64,000 nucleotides of DNA from Burkholderia sp. BCC0322 (GTDB lineage Bacteria > Pseudomonadota > Gammaproteobacteria > Burkholderiales > Burkholderiaceae). The DNA is taken from assembly GCF_902833045.1 (NCBI RefSeq), contig NZ_CADFDU010000002.1:62001-126000 (forward strand), given 5' to 3'. Position numbers and translations under genes: made by a program. The notes under the pieces were generated by a model. It was not told the origin of the DNA and made no database searches. It was given only the letters and a program-made list of their open reading frames with translations. The number at the start of each line of letters is the position of its first letter. The stretch's first letter is position 1. Shown here piece after piece: positions 24,213-33,592 of the stretch.

Positions 24213-25997
24213 ATGTATCGATATACCGTTTTCGACCGGGCGCTCGTGCACAGCCGCGCCGCCCAGTTTCGCGACCAGCTCGAACGCTGGCAGCAGGGCA
24301 CGCTGAGCGAAGACGCGTTCCGGCCGCTGCGCCTGCAGAACGGCTGGTACGTGCAGCGCCACGCGCCGATGCTGCGCGTGGCCGTCCCGTACGGCGAACT
24401 GTCGAGCGCGCAGTTGCGCGTGCTCGCGCGGATCGCACGCGACTACGACGTGCCGGACGACGCCACTTACCGCGCCGCATCCGATGCGCAGGCCTTGCTC
24501 GGCACGCTGCGTCTGCCGACCCGCAGCGCGCACTTCACGACCCGCACCAACGTGCAGTTCAACTGGATTCCGCTCGACAAGGCCGCCGACGTGATGGACC
24601 TGCTCGCGACCGTCGACATGCACGGCATCCAGACGAGCGGCAACTGCATCCGCAATATCTCGTGCGACGAGCGCGCCGGCGTCGCACCGGACGAGATCGC
24701 CGATCCCCGCCCGTTCGCCGAGGTGATGCGCCAGTGGACGACGCTGCACCCCGAGTTCGCGTTCCTGCCGCGCAAGTTCAAGATCGCGATCACCGGCGCG
24801 ACCGAAGACCGCGCAGCCACCGACTGGCACGATGTCGGGCTGAAGCTCGTGCGCGACGATGCGGGCGAACTCGGCTTTCGTGTGAGCGTCGGCGGCGGGA
24901 TGGGCCGCACGCCGATGATCGCGACGCTGCTGCGCGCATTCCTGCCGTGGCAGCACGTGATGAACTACATCGAGGCGATCGTCCGCGTGTACAACCGCTA
25001 TGGACGGCGCGACAACAAGTACAAGGCGCGCATCAAGATCCTCGTGAAGACGGAGGGGCAGCGCTACATCGACGAGGTCGAGGAGGAGTTTCGCCAGATC
25101 GTCGATCACGACGGCGGGCTGCACACGATTGCGCAGGTCGAGTTCGACCGCGTCGCCGCATCGTTCGTCCCGCCGCGGCTCAAGCCGCGCACGGTCAGCC
25201 TGCGCGACGCGAACCAGCGCCTGTCCGCCCAGGCGGCACGCCACCCGGCCTTCGCGCGCTGGCTCACGCGCAACGTGGCCGACCACCGCGATCCGGCGCT
25301 TCGCATCGTCACGCTGTCGTTCAAGCGCCGCCTGCAGGCACCGGGCGACGCATCGCCGGACCAGCTCGATGCGCTTGCCGATCTCGCCGACCGCTTCTCC
25401 GCCGGCGAGGCGCGCGTCACGCACACGCAGAACGTCGTGCTGCCGTGGGTGCATGTCGACGACCTGTTCCTGCTGTGGGAAAACGCGCGCGCGATCGGGC
25501 TCGCCAGCGCGAACGTCGGACTCCTGACGGACATGATCGCGTGCCCGGGCGGCGACTTCTGCGCGCTCGCGAATGCACGCTCGATCCCGATCGCCGATGC
25601 GATCGCCGAACGCTTCCAGGATCTCGACATGCTGCACGACGTCGGCGACATCGACCTGCACATCAGCGGCTGCATCAACTCGTGCGGCCATCATCACAGC
25701 GGCCACCTCGGCATCCTCGGCGTCGACAAGGACGGCGCCGAGTGGTACCAGGTCACGCTCGGCGGCTCGGACGGCTCCACCGCGAGCGGCCCCGCGCGGC
25801 CGGGCAAGGTGATCGGCCCGTCGTTTTCGGCGGACGAGATCGTCGATGTCGTCGATGCGATCGTCAACGCGTATCTCGACGCACGAATCGACGACGACGG
25901 TCGCAGCGAACGATTCATCGACACCGTCCGCCGCATCGGCACGGAACCCTTCAAGGCCGCCGCGAACGCCGCGCGCCATCAGGAGGAGCACGCATGA
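24213..25997 (+). CDS. Siroheme/4Fe-4S sulfite or nitrite reductase
   Basis: A 594-residue hemoprotein. The four Cys ligands of the coupled 4Fe-4S/siroheme centre are present: ACPGGDFC (Cys 444 and 450) and SGCINSCGHHH (Cys 487 and 491). Two ferredoxin-like half domains precede each siroheme-binding half, as in the NirA/CysI family. Arg residues for the substrate (HFTTRTNVQFNW, NCIRNISCDERAG) are seen. The downstream DUF934 gene overlaps by 4 bases. This pairing in proteobacteria indicates the CysI-type assimilatory sulfite reductase that lacks a CysJ partner; reduction of nitrite cannot be excluded. Confidence 0.88.
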   Translation: MYRYTVFDRALVHSRAAQFRDQLERWQQGTLSEDAFRPLRLQNGWYVQRHAPMLRVAVPYGELSSAQLRVLARIARDYDVPDDATYRAASDAQALLGTLRLPTRSAHFTTRTNVQFNWIPLDKAADVMDLLATVDMHGIQTSGNCIRNISCDERAGVAPDEIADPRPFAEVMRQWTTLHPEFAFLPRKFKIAITGATEDRAATDWHDVGLKLVRDDAGELGFRVSVGGGMGRTPMIATLLRAFLPWQHVMNYIEAIVRVYNRYGRRDNKYKARIKILVKTEGQRYIDEVEEEFRQIVDHDGGLHTIAQVEFDRVAASFVPPRLKPRTVSLRDANQRLSAQAARHPAFARWLTRNVADHRDPALRIVTLSFKRRLQAPGDASPDQLDALADLADRFSAGEARVTHTQNVVLPWVHVDDLFLLWENARAIGLASANVGLLTDMIACPGGDFCALANARSIPIADAIAERFQDLDMLHDVGDIDLHISGCINSCGHHHSGHLGILGVDKDGAEWYQVTLGGSDGSTASGPARPGKVIGPSFSADEIVDVVDAIVNAYLDARIDDDGRSERFIDTVRRIGTEPFKAAANAARHQEEHA

Positions 25998-26425
25998 GGC
26001 AGGCGCACCCTACCGCACGCATCCGGCTGTTGACGCCGGCCGAACACGCCGGCGACACGCCGCAGCACGACGACGCAACGCTGACGATCGGCAACGACGA
26101 GGAACTGCCGCCGCTCGCCGGACACATCGCTCGGGCTGCGCGCATCGACCTGGCGTTTCCGTCGTTCACCGATGGGCGCGCATACAGCCAGGCGTACCTG
26201 CTGCGCAAGCGCTACGGCTTCGCCGGCGACCTGCGCGCGACCGGCGACGTGCTGGTCGACCAGTTGCTGCTGATGGAACGCACCGGGTTTTCGAGCGCGG
26301 TGCTCGGCGACGGCACGGACATCACGGCCGCGCGGCGCCAGCTCGACCGGTTTCCGGGCTTCTACCAGCACGATGCGCGAACGGCGATGCCGCAGCAGAA
26401 CGCGGCAACGCCAGCCGGAAAATGA
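25994..26425 (+). CDS. DUF934 domain-containing protein
   Basis: A 143-residue protein of the DUF934 family, found almost always next to the short sulfite reductase and thought to serve in electron delivery or assembly. The conserved FPSFTDGRAYSQAYLLRKRYGF and RATGDVLVDQLLLMERTGF segments are present. AGGAGG lies 8 bases before its ATG, which overlaps the reductase stop (ATGA). The family function is not settled experimentally to my knowledge. Confidence 0.85.
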   Translation: MRQAHPTARIRLLTPAEHAGDTPQHDDATLTIGNDEELPPLAGHIARAARIDLAFPSFTDGRAYSQAYLLRKRYGFAGDLRATGDVLVDQLLLMERTGFSSAVLGDGTDITAARRQLDRFPGFYQHDARTAMPQQNAATPAGK

Positions 26426-26427
26426 AA

Positions 26428-26449
26428 CGGGCGGCCCGCAGGCCGCCCG
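26428..26449. terminator. GC-rich hairpin between convergent operons (1)
   Basis: CGGGCGGCC pairs perfectly with GGCCGCCCG around a CGCA loop, 2 bases after the DUF934 stop. There is no T-run. It forms a tandem with the next hairpin at 26475-26502. Confidence 0.5.
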
Positions 26450-26474
26450 TACGATGAACCGGAAGCTATACCGG

Positions 26475-26502
26475 CCGGCGCCCGCCGCGAAGCGGGCGCC
26501 GG
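26475..26502. terminator. GC-rich hairpin between convergent operons (2)
   Basis: An 11-bp perfect stem (CCGGCGCCCGC with its complement) around CGCGAA, ending 3 bases from the stop of the minus-strand AcvB-like gene. It probably acts as a transcription end for that operon. Confidence 0.5.
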
Positions 26503-26505
26503 CGT

Positions 26506-27786
26506 TCAGCGCGCCGCGACCGGCTTGCCGAACGCGCCGAGGATCTTCTTCTCGAGCGCGATATAGTCGCGGCCGAAGTGATGATCGCCCTGCGTCTTGA
26601 TTACGTCGGCACCCGTGTTCACGAGCGCCGGACACATCGTGTCCTTCTCTTCCGCGCCATAGAAGCACTGCACGAGTTGCGGCGGCACCTTCGCGATTTC
26701 CGGCGCGACCTTCAGCGCCTTGTCGCTCGCGGGCATGCCGAGCCAGCCCGTCACGCGGATCTGGAAATCGGCCGCCGGCGCGAAACCGAGCAGCGACATC
26801 ACGGCGACCTTGTCGCGCAGGTCGGCCGGCAGCCGGTTGTACGCGAACGGCATCACGTCGGCGCCGAACGAGTAGCCGACCAGCGCCACGCGGTTCGCAT
26901 GCCAGCGCGCCATGTAGGTGCGCATCACGCGCGCGAGATCGCGGCTCACCTGCGCCGGCGGCTTCTCGCTCCAGAAATAGCGCAGGCTGTCGATGCCGAC
27001 CACCGACACGCCGTCGCGCTGCAGCGCCTCGGCGATCGTCTTGTCGAGATCGCGCCAGCCGCCGTCACCCGAGATCACGATCGCGAGCTGGCCGTTGCCC
27101 CCCTTGGCCGGCAGTTCGACGAGCGGCAGATCCGACACGTCGAGTTCGTCGCCGCTCGTGGTGTCCCGCAGATGCGACGTGACGAGCGACACGAGCTTCG
27201 CGGAATCGCCGGTGGCCGCCGTTTCGACGAAGCCCGGCATCGCGCGGCGCACGATCGTCGGATCGGGCGGGCACGGCTTGAAGCGCGGATCGAGCTTGGC
27301 GGCCGGATCGACCGATACGACACCGGCGATCGTGTTCTCCGGCGCCATCGACAGGATCTGCTTCGCGATCGCGCCGCCCTGACCCACGCCCGCGACGATC
27401 GGCGTGAAATAACGCGACGATTGCGCGAGGCGTTCGAGCTGGTGGCTGACCGCTTCGGCGTCGCCGTCGAGGTGGTGGCAGGTCTCCGGCTTCGCGGCGA
27501 GATTCATCGCATAACGCTCCGAATCGACGCCGACCGTCATCGCACCGGCCTTCGCGAGCGCATCGGCGGCCTGCTGGTCGGCCGCGTTCCAGCCGGCCTC
27601 GCGCGAGAACAGCACGACGAAGCCGCGCAACGGGCCGCTGGGTTTGGTCACGGTCACGGGCCCGTAGCGGCCGCCCGACACGGTTTCGGCCTTCACGGCG
27701 GCCGGTTGCGTGGCGCACGCGGCGCCGGCCAGCATCATTCCCGCGCAGGCGGCTGCCGCCCGCGCGATTCCCTTCTTCAACATCAT
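26506..27786 (-). CDS. acvB: AcvB/VirJ family protein (lysyl-phosphatidylglycerol hydrolase type)
   Basis: A 426-residue periplasmic protein: signal MMLKKGIARAAAACAGMMLAGAACA, then two alpha/beta-hydrolase-like lobes. The first lobe has GVGQGG (no catalytic Ser); the second has SGDGGWRDLDK and the nucleophile motif GYSFGAD with Ser 306. This is the two-lobed AcvB form of the VirJ family. Agrobacterium AcvB hydrolyses lysyl-phosphatidylglycerol made by its MprF/LpiA partner. Here the ATG overlaps the stop of mprF by 4 bases, giving the same operon logic. GGGAGG lies 9 bases upstream. Confidence 0.85.
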   Translation of the reverse strand: MMLKKGIARAAAACAGMMLAGAACATQPAAVKAETVSGGRYGPVTVTKPSGPLRGFVVLFSREAGWNAADQQAADALAKAGAMTVGVDSERYAMNLAAKPETCHHLDGDAEAVSHQLERLAQSSRYFTPIVAGVGQGGAIAKQILSMAPENTIAGVVSVDPAAKLDPRFKPCPPDPTIVRRAMPGFVETAATGDSAKLVSLVTSHLRDTTSGDELDVSDLPLVELPAKGGNGQLAIVISGDGGWRDLDKTIAEALQRDGVSVVGIDSLRYFWSEKPPAQVSRDLARVMRTYMARWHANRVALVGYSFGADVMPFAYNRLPADLRDKVAVMSLLGFAPAADFQIRVTGWLGMPASDKALKVAPEIAKVPPQLVQCFYGAEEKDTMCPALVNTGADVIKTQGDHHFGRDYIALEKKILGAFGKPVAAR

Positions 27787-30377
27787 GAACGCCGACCTCC
27801 CGCCAGCAATGACAGATCCGCCAGCGTGACAAACACGCCGACCGTGCCCGAGGCCGCGAGGTAACGCGGCTCCCAGTGCGGTTCGAACTTGCTCTTGAAT
27901 GCGCGCAAGCCGCGGAAATTGTAGAAGCGGCCGCCGAAGCGCCAGACCATCAGGCCGATCCGGTGCAACGGCGACGGCATCTTCGCCGCCCCCATCCCCG
28001 AGAACGGCGCGATACCCAGGCTCAGCTTGCGGAAGCCCGCTTCCTTCAGATGCAGCGCGAGCTGCGTAAACAGATATTCCATCGCGTACGGCGACGCCTC
28101 CGGCAGATGGCGCATCACGCCGACCGTCGCCTCGGTGTTGAGGTCGGTCGTCATGAACGTGACGAACGCGATCGGCTTGTCGGCCTGCCGCACGAGCATC
28201 ACCGACTGCGTCGCCAGATAGCCGTCGTGGAACGCGGCGACCGAGAAGCTCTTCTCGCGCGCGTCGCGGCTGTCGAGCCAGCCGTCCGAGATGTCGCGCA
28301 GCGCCGGCAGCGCGGCCGGCACGTCGCTCGGCGCGATCACCTCGACCGTCAGCGCGTCCTTGTCGCCGCGGCGCAGCGCGTAGCGCAGGTGCGAGCGGTT
28401 CGAACCTTTCAGGTCGAACCGGTCGAGCGCGATATGCGCTTCCTCGCCGAGCTTCATCAGCGTGAGCCCCGCATCGAGATACAGCGGCAGCGCGTTCGCA
28501 CGCACCTGGTAGAACGCCGCGCGGCCGCTATGCGCGTGTGCGAGCGCGATGAACTTGCTGATCAATGCCGGCCACTCCTCGCGCGGCCCGACCGGGTCGT
28601 GCAGCGCGGCCCACGTGCGGCCGTTTTTCGCATACATCAGGAAGGCCCGGCGGGACTCCGAGAACAGGAACGACTTGTCGCCCATCAGCGCGAGGCCCGC
28701 ATCGCTGCATTCCTGCGCGCGGATGATTCGTTCGGCATCCGACAGGTCCTGCTCCGCGGGCTTCACGAAACGGCCCGGCGCCGGGCGCAGCAATTGCCAC
28801 AGCGCGAACAGCGCGACGAACACGCCGGCCGCGAGCGTCGCGCGCAGCGCACGCGGCGCACGCGCGTCGAACGAGAAATGCGACCACAGCTCGCGCGTGT
28901 ACGGCACGTCGCGGAACGCGAAGAACAGCACCCATACGGCCAGCATCAGCACCATCGCCACCGACACGAACCAGCTCACCGTGAAGCGCTCGGCCAGCAG
29001 CGACGAATGGCGGTTGAAGCGGCGACGGCTGACCAGCAGCAGCACCAGCAGCGTGCCGAGCACGCCGGCCTCGACGAACGCGAGGCCCTTCGCCAGCGAC
29101 AGCGCGAGGCTCGCGAGCGTCAGCGCGAAGGTCATCCACCATGCGCCGTCGAGGCGGCGCAGCAGCCCGCGCGCGACGAACAGCAATGCGACGCCGAGCA
29201 CGCTGCAGATCACCTGCGAGCCTTCGAGCACCCACAGCGGCACGAGGTGGCGCAGGATCGCGATCCGGTGCCAGAACGCGGGCGTCGCGCTCGAGATCAC
29301 CAGCATCCCGCCGACCGCGAACGTCACGAGGCTCAGGAACACCGGCGCGAGCTGCGACACGCGCACGGCCTGCCGCGTCACGAGCCGGCGCCGCAGCGCG
29401 CGGCCTTCGAAACCGGCAAGCAGGCCGGCCGACAGCACGAGCGGCACGCCGAAATAGATCGCGCGATACGCGATCAGCGCGGCGACCATCGCGTGCGGCG
29501 GCACTTCGCGACCGAGCGTGAAGACCATCGCCGCTTCGAACACGCCGATCCCGCCCGGCGTATGGCCGATCATCCCGAGCAGCAACGCCGCGGCGTAAAC
29601 GGTAATGAAGGTCGGGAAGCCGACCGGCGCGGCCGGCAGCAGCACCCACAGCGTCAGGCCCGCCGCGACGACGTCGAGTACCGCATACACGACCTGCGCG
29701 ACGAGATCGCGCCGCGCCGGCACGTCGAACGACAGCCACTTGAAGCGCGTGACGACCGGGCGGGCGGTGTTGCCGCACATCACGACCATCGCGGCCAGCA
29801 CCACCAGCAGCGCCGCACCGGTCCACGTCAGCACGCCGGGCGCGACGTGCAGCATCGCGGCGAGCGCTTCCGGCATGCAGACCATGCCGACCGCCGTCAT
29901 CAGCACCATCGCGAGCGCCAGCGTGCCGCTCGTGAACACCGTCATCCGGCCGATCTGCGCGGGCGTGACGCCCGACACGCCGTACACGCGTGCGCGCACC
30001 GCGCCGCCCGTCAGCGCGCCGAAGCCGGTCGCATTACCGAGCGCGGACCCGGCGATCGCGCCGATCCACAACGCGACGCGCGGCACTTTCGCGGCGACGT
30101 AGCGCAGGCCGACCGCGTCGCGGGCGACGAGCGCGAGATAACTGAAGGCCGTCGCGGCCAGCGACGCGCCCCACTCGCCGGCGGACATGTGACGCAGCTG
30201 GCGGATCACCGACCGATAGTCGACGGATTCCGACAGGTGCTGGAAAACCACGATCAGCAGCAGGCCGATGCCGAGCGCGAGCAGCGGCGACAGCACACGC
30301 TCGTTGCGGATCAGCGCCCGGACACGGGCGATCGCCGCCGCGGCGCGGCCAGGCGAACCAGAGTGGCGGGAAGACAT
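27783..30377 (-). CDS. mprF: Bifunctional lysylphosphatidylglycerol synthetase/flippase
   Basis: An 864-residue protein. Residues about 25-520 hold about 14 hydrophobic spans (flippase part, with GHTPGGIGVFEAAMVF typical of the family). Residues about 545-840 are the soluble DUF2156 synthase domain that transfers an aminoacyl group from tRNA to phosphatidylglycerol (GDKSFLFSESRRAFLMYAKNG, RGDKDALTVEVI, FSGMGAAKMPSPLHRIGLMVW). The product reduces the negative charge of the membrane and lowers sensitivity to cationic peptides and acid. The ATG used starts MSSRHSG; a TTG 16 codons upstream is unlikely. It is cotranscribed with acvB. Confidence 0.9.
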   Translation of the reverse strand: MSSRHSGSPGRAAAAIARVRALIRNERVLSPLLALGIGLLLIVVFQHLSESVDYRSVIRQLRHMSAGEWGASLAATAFSYLALVARDAVGLRYVAAKVPRVALWIGAIAGSALGNATGFGALTGGAVRARVYGVSGVTPAQIGRMTVFTSGTLALAMVLMTAVGMVCMPEALAAMLHVAPGVLTWTGAALLVVLAAMVVMCGNTARPVVTRFKWLSFDVPARRDLVAQVVYAVLDVVAAGLTLWVLLPAAPVGFPTFITVYAAALLLGMIGHTPGGIGVFEAAMVFTLGREVPPHAMVAALIAYRAIYFGVPLVLSAGLLAGFEGRALRRRLVTRQAVRVSQLAPVFLSLVTFAVGGMLVISSATPAFWHRIAILRHLVPLWVLEGSQVICSVLGVALLFVARGLLRRLDGAWWMTFALTLASLALSLAKGLAFVEAGVLGTLLVLLLVSRRRFNRHSSLLAERFTVSWFVSVAMVLMLAVWVLFFAFRDVPYTRELWSHFSFDARAPRALRATLAAGVFVALFALWQLLRPAPGRFVKPAEQDLSDAERIIRAQECSDAGLALMGDKSFLFSESRRAFLMYAKNGRTWAALHDPVGPREEWPALISKFIALAHAHSGRAAFYQVRANALPLYLDAGLTLMKLGEEAHIALDRFDLKGSNRSHLRYALRRGDKDALTVEVIAPSDVPAALPALRDISDGWLDSRDAREKSFSVAAFHDGYLATQSVMLVRQADKPIAFVTFMTTDLNTEATVGVMRHLPEASPYAMEYLFTQLALHLKEAGFRKLSLGIAPFSGMGAAKMPSPLHRIGLMVWRFGGRFYNFRGLRAFKSKFEPHWEPRYLAASGTVGVFVTLADLSLLAGGRRS

Positions 30378-30805
30378 AGATTGTTCAGTGGTGGTGCATA
30401 GCGTGTCGCGGCGCAAGACGGCCAAGCGGCGACGTATCTGGTTGTTCTGCTTGGGCGGTCGGCCGAAGGAAGTGGCAGGCGGCGCCTGGATCAGAACTTA
30501 CGAGTATACGGAATTTATATTACAGAATCTTTCAAGTTCGGATTGTGCGGATTTGTGGTGCCGCGTGCGTAAAAATCGCATCAAAAATTGTGCGTCCGAT
30601 CGACGCAAGGTGCGCATCATACCGGGAACCGGACGGGTTTTTTCATCAGATGAATGGCCGGTAGCGGAATTGGGAGAAATTCTCCCGGTCGGGCTGCGTG
30701 GACGAGGACGGATTCACGGGCCAGTGCACCACTTCGGAAATGGGGACTGGTTGATCCGTGTGACGGGCGCCTACCGTCTCCCGAGCCGGGAACGCACGGG
30801 CCCCA
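30378..30805. other. Intergenic region upstream of mprF
   Basis: About 430 bases without a convincing gene; open frames here lack coding bias. Bases 30490-30600 are clearly AT-richer than the surroundings and should carry the mprF promoter, read leftward. I could not fix -35 and -10 boxes with standard spacing. Confidence 0.4.
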
Positions 30806-31240
30806 TTACTCCGCCCGCTCATGCTCCCCCAACCCGATCGCCTTGTAGTCGTACGTCGGATAGAACTCCGTCCGATACGCGCCCCACGCCGTATCCTCCA
30901 GCACCCGATTGACCTCGCGCAGCCGCGACGCCGGCAACCGCAGCACGACGATCTGCCCGATCCCCATCGTCACGGTCCAGCTCACCACCTCCACGCCCGG
31001 CGGCGGAAACGCCTTGTAGAACCCCTGCTTCGCGAGCTGCGCATTCAGCTCGGCAAGCGGGCGCGACTGGTCGTGTTTCAGGAATACCGTGAGCAGTACC
31101 GCGTTGTCGGGCGTCGCGGCAGCCGATCCGGCCGGCACGGTCGACGTCTGGCCGATGGCCGGTGCGCAGCCGATCGCGGCACCGGCCACCACTGCAGCGA
31201 TTGCAAGGGTTCGAATCGGGAAATGCGGGAATGCCGTCAT
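30806..31240 (-). CDS. Secreted hypothetical protein
   Basis: A 144-residue protein. The N-terminal signal TLAIAAVVAGAAIGCAPAIGQ contains a Cys (IGC) that could be a lipobox, but SPase I cleavage after AIG is also possible. The mature part has DNAVLLTVFLKHDQSRPLAELNAQL, then WTVTMGIGQIVVLRLPASRLREVNRVLED, with a C-terminal YPTYDYKAIGLGEHE. This alternation resembles a small periplasmic alpha/beta domain, but I know no named family. GGAG precedes the ATG at 31240. It lies downstream of a LysR gene on the same strand. Confidence 0.65.
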   Translation of the reverse strand: MTAFPHFPIRTLAIAAVVAGAAIGCAPAIGQTSTVPAGSAAATPDNAVLLTVFLKHDQSRPLAELNAQLAKQGFYKAFPPPGVEVVSWTVTMGIGQIVVLRLPASRLREVNRVLEDTAWGAYRTEFYPTYDYKAIGLGEHERAE

Positions 31241-31320
31241 GACGCGACTCCATGGCTTCGTGGATGGAGCCGCCATCATGCGCCGACGGCCGCATCGCTG
31301 CAGCCGTCCGGCCGATGCGG

Positions 31321-32238
31321 CTACGCGTCGTCCGCGCCGTTGCGTTCGCGCAGCACGTCGATGAACGCGCGCAGCTTGGCCGGCATGTGCTTGCGATTGA
31401 CGTAGTACAGCCACATCGGCGGCAGCGTGCGGCATGCACCGGGCAGCACCTCGACGAGCGTGCCGTCACGCAAGTCCTGCTCGATCCGCTCGCGCATGAA
31501 CGCGAACGCGATGCCGACACCCTCGCGCGCCGCATCGATCACCGCGTCGGCGTCGTTCGTCACGAGCACGCCGTCCGGATCGAGGTCGACGTCGCGCTGC
31601 CCGTCGCGCAACAGCCATTTGTGCAGGCGTCCGCTCTCCGAGAACCGGAAACGGATGCACGCATGCCGCTCGAACTCGGCAATCGACGCCGGCGCGCCAT
31701 ACCGTGCCAGATAACCGGGCGATGCAACCAGCGCACACGTCAACGCCGGCGCGATCCGCACGCCGATCATGCCCGGCTGCAACCGGTCGGCCAGGCGAAT
31801 CCCCGCATCGAACCCGTCCTTCGCGATATCGACCAGTTCGTTCTCGTAGCGGATCTCGAGCCGGACTTTCGGGTAGCGCTCGCGGAACGTGGCGAGCACC
31901 GGCGCGATCACGCGCGCACGCGCGAGCGGCAGCGCGGTCACGCGCAACACCCCGTTCGGCTCGCTGCGCGCATCCTTCAGCTCGTCGCGGGCCTGCATGA
32001 CCTGCCGGTACGCTGGCTCCGTCTGCCGCCAGTAGCGCTGGCCGGCTTCCGTCAGGCTCACGCCGCGCGTGCTGCGATTGAACAGCTTCACGTTCAGCTC
32101 GCCCTCGAGCTGCCCGATCGCGAGGCTGACGGCCGCCGGCGTCAGGCCCAGTGCGGCGGCGGCCCGCGTGAAGTTGCCGGCCGTCGCGACGGTCATGAAC
32201 ACGTGCAGCCCGGCCATCGGATCGCGTCTGCTCATCAT
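31321..32238 (-). CDS. LysR-family transcriptional regulator
   Basis: A 305-residue regulator: wHTH near residues 8-66 (MTVATAGNFTRAAAALGLTPAAVSLAIGQLE), then the effector-binding domain. It diverges from a GlcG/HbpS-like gene and a short-chain dehydrogenase gene (93 bases between starts), which are its probable targets. Two tandem ATG codons (32238 and 32235) are candidate starts; neither has a good ribosome site. Confidence 0.85.
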   Translation of the reverse strand: MMSRRDPMAGLHVFMTVATAGNFTRAAAALGLTPAAVSLAIGQLEGELNVKLFNRSTRGVSLTEAGQRYWRQTEPAYRQVMQARDELKDARSEPNGVLRVTALPLARARVIAPVLATFRERYPKVRLEIRYENELVDIAKDGFDAGIRLADRLQPGMIGVRIAPALTCALVASPGYLARYGAPASIAEFERHACIRFRFSESGRLHKWLLRDGQRDVDLDPDGVLVTNDADAVIDAAREGVGIAFAFMRERIEQDLRDGTLVEVLPGACRTLPPMWLYYVNRKHMPAKLRAFIDVLRERNGADDA

Positions 32239-32330
32239 TAAAAAAACTTGAAACGCCTTCGAGCGGAATGCGAATTCTCCCATATACCGCGACTGCCTAC
32301 ACTGGCACTGTCTTCCCACCGGAGCCTCGC

Positions 32331-32768
32331 ATGAACCCGCTCACCGCCGCGCTGCCGCTCGCGGCCGCCCGCCGCACGATCGATGCGGCACTGGCACACG
32401 CCGCATCGCTGCAGGTCGCCGGCATCGCCATCGCCGTCGTCGATGCCGGTGCGAACCTGCTCGCGTTCGCGCGCACCGACGACTGCTTCCTCGGCGCGAT
32501 CGATCTCGCGCAACGCAAGGCGCTGACGGCGGTCCGCTTCCGCGCATCGACCGGCGTGCTGGGTGCGATGTCGGGCGACGGTCCGCTGCGCGGCATCGAA
32601 CACAGCCACGGCGGGCTCGTCACGTTCGGCGGCGGTGAACCGCTCGTCGACAGCGACGGGCGCTGCGTCGGCGCGATCGGCATCTCGGGCGGCAGCGTCG
32701 ACGAAGACACCGCGATCGCGCAGCACTGCCGCGACCGCTTTCCGGCAACGTTCCACTCCACCAGGTAA
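32331..32768 (+). CDS. GlcG/HbpS family heme-binding-type protein
   Basis: A 145-residue protein of the GlcG/HbpS family (PF03928). Signature parts are LPLAAARRTIDAALAHAASLQ, IAVVDAGANLLAFARTDDCFLGAIDLAQRKA and GAIGISGGSVDEDTAIAQ. Members bind heme or cobalamin-like ligands or act as accessory proteins of oxidoreductases. CCGGAG lies 6 bases before the ATG. The dehydrogenase gene starts 4 bases after its stop, so they form an operon controlled by the divergent LysR protein. Confidence 0.82.
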   Translation: MNPLTAALPLAAARRTIDAALAHAASLQVAGIAIAVVDAGANLLAFARTDDCFLGAIDLAQRKALTAVRFRASTGVLGAMSGDGPLRGIEHSHGGLVTFGGGEPLVDSDGRCVGAIGISGGSVDEDTAIAQHCRDRFPATFHSTR

Positions 32769-32772
32769 GCAC

Positions 32773-33549
32773 ATGGCACCGAAACGCATCCTCATCACCG
32801 GCGCGGGCACCGGCTTCGGCCGCGAAGTCGCGCTGCGCCTCGCCGCACGCGGTCACGACGTGACGGCCGGCGTACGCGTCACCGCCGAAATCGACGCACT
32901 GACGGCCGCCGCCACGCAGCGCGGCACCGCGCTGCGCGCGATCAAGCTCGACGTCACGTCGCCTCACGATCGAGCCCGCGCGGCCGAGCTCGACATCGAC
33001 GTACTCGTGAACAACGCGGGCGTCGGCGAAGCCGGCGCGCTGGTGGACCTGCCGGTCGAGATCGTCCGCGCACTGTTCGACGTGAACGTGTTCGGGCCAC
33101 TCGAACTCACGCAGCAGATCGCGCGCGGCATGCTCGCGCGCCGGCACGGCAAGATCGTGTTCGTTTCATCGATCGCGGGCCTGATCACGGGGCCGTTCAC
33201 GGGTGCCTATTGCGCGTCGAAGCACGCGGTCGAATCGATGGCCGAGGCGATGCACGCGGAACTCGCGCCGCACGGGATCAAGGTCGCAGTGGTGAACCCC
33301 GGCCCGTACAGCACGGGCTTCAACGACCGGATGATGGAGACGGCGCGACGCTGGCGCGACCCGGCCGTGCATACCGTGACGCCCGAGCGGCTGACGTTCC
33401 CGCTCGAACAGCACGACCCGGAGGAAATGATCGCGAAGATGGTCGACGTGATCGACAGCGACGGCGGCGCGTTCCGCAACCTGCTGCCGGCATCGTCGGA
33501 AGCGTTCGTGCGCGCCGAACAGGCGCGCGCGTGGGAGCGGCAGCAGTAA
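32773..33549 (+). CDS. Short-chain dehydrogenase/reductase
   Basis: A 258-residue SDR oxidoreductase. The cofactor motif ITGAGTGFGRE (TGxxxGxG) is at residues 8-18, NNAG follows at about 80, the catalytic Ser lies in FVSSIAG and the catalytic pair is YCASK (YxxxK). No obvious acidic residue at the end of beta-2 rules out NADPH. The substrate is unknown. It follows the GlcG-like gene by 4 bases and converges with the nitrate reductase gene. Confidence 0.85.
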   Translation: MAPKRILITGAGTGFGREVALRLAARGHDVTAGVRVTAEIDALTAAATQRGTALRAIKLDVTSPHDRARAAELDIDVLVNNAGVGEAGALVDLPVEIVRALFDVNVFGPLELTQQIARGMLARRHGKIVFVSSIAGLITGPFTGAYCASKHAVESMAEAMHAELAPHGIKVAVVNPGPYSTGFNDRMMETARRWRDPAVHTVTPERLTFPLEQHDPEEMIAKMVDVIDSDGGAFRNLLPASSEAFVRAEQARAWERQQ

Positions 33550-33556
33550 GCCGCCG

Positions 33557-33588
33557 GCGGAGCGGCGCACGGCACGCCGCCGCTCCGC
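33557..33588. terminator. GC-rich hairpin between SDR and nitrate reductase genes
   Basis: GCGGAGCGG pairs with CCGCTCCGC in the 43-base gap between convergent stops, with a 14-base loop that can pair further (CG/CG). There is no T-run on either side, so terminator function is a guess. Confidence 0.4.
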
Positions 33589-33592
33589 GCGT

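Noticed and set aside
30268-30912. 214-codon plus-strand frame across the mprF upstream region
   Set aside because: Codon bias is unlike neighbouring genes, it crosses the AT-rich promoter region, and it has no recognisable domain.
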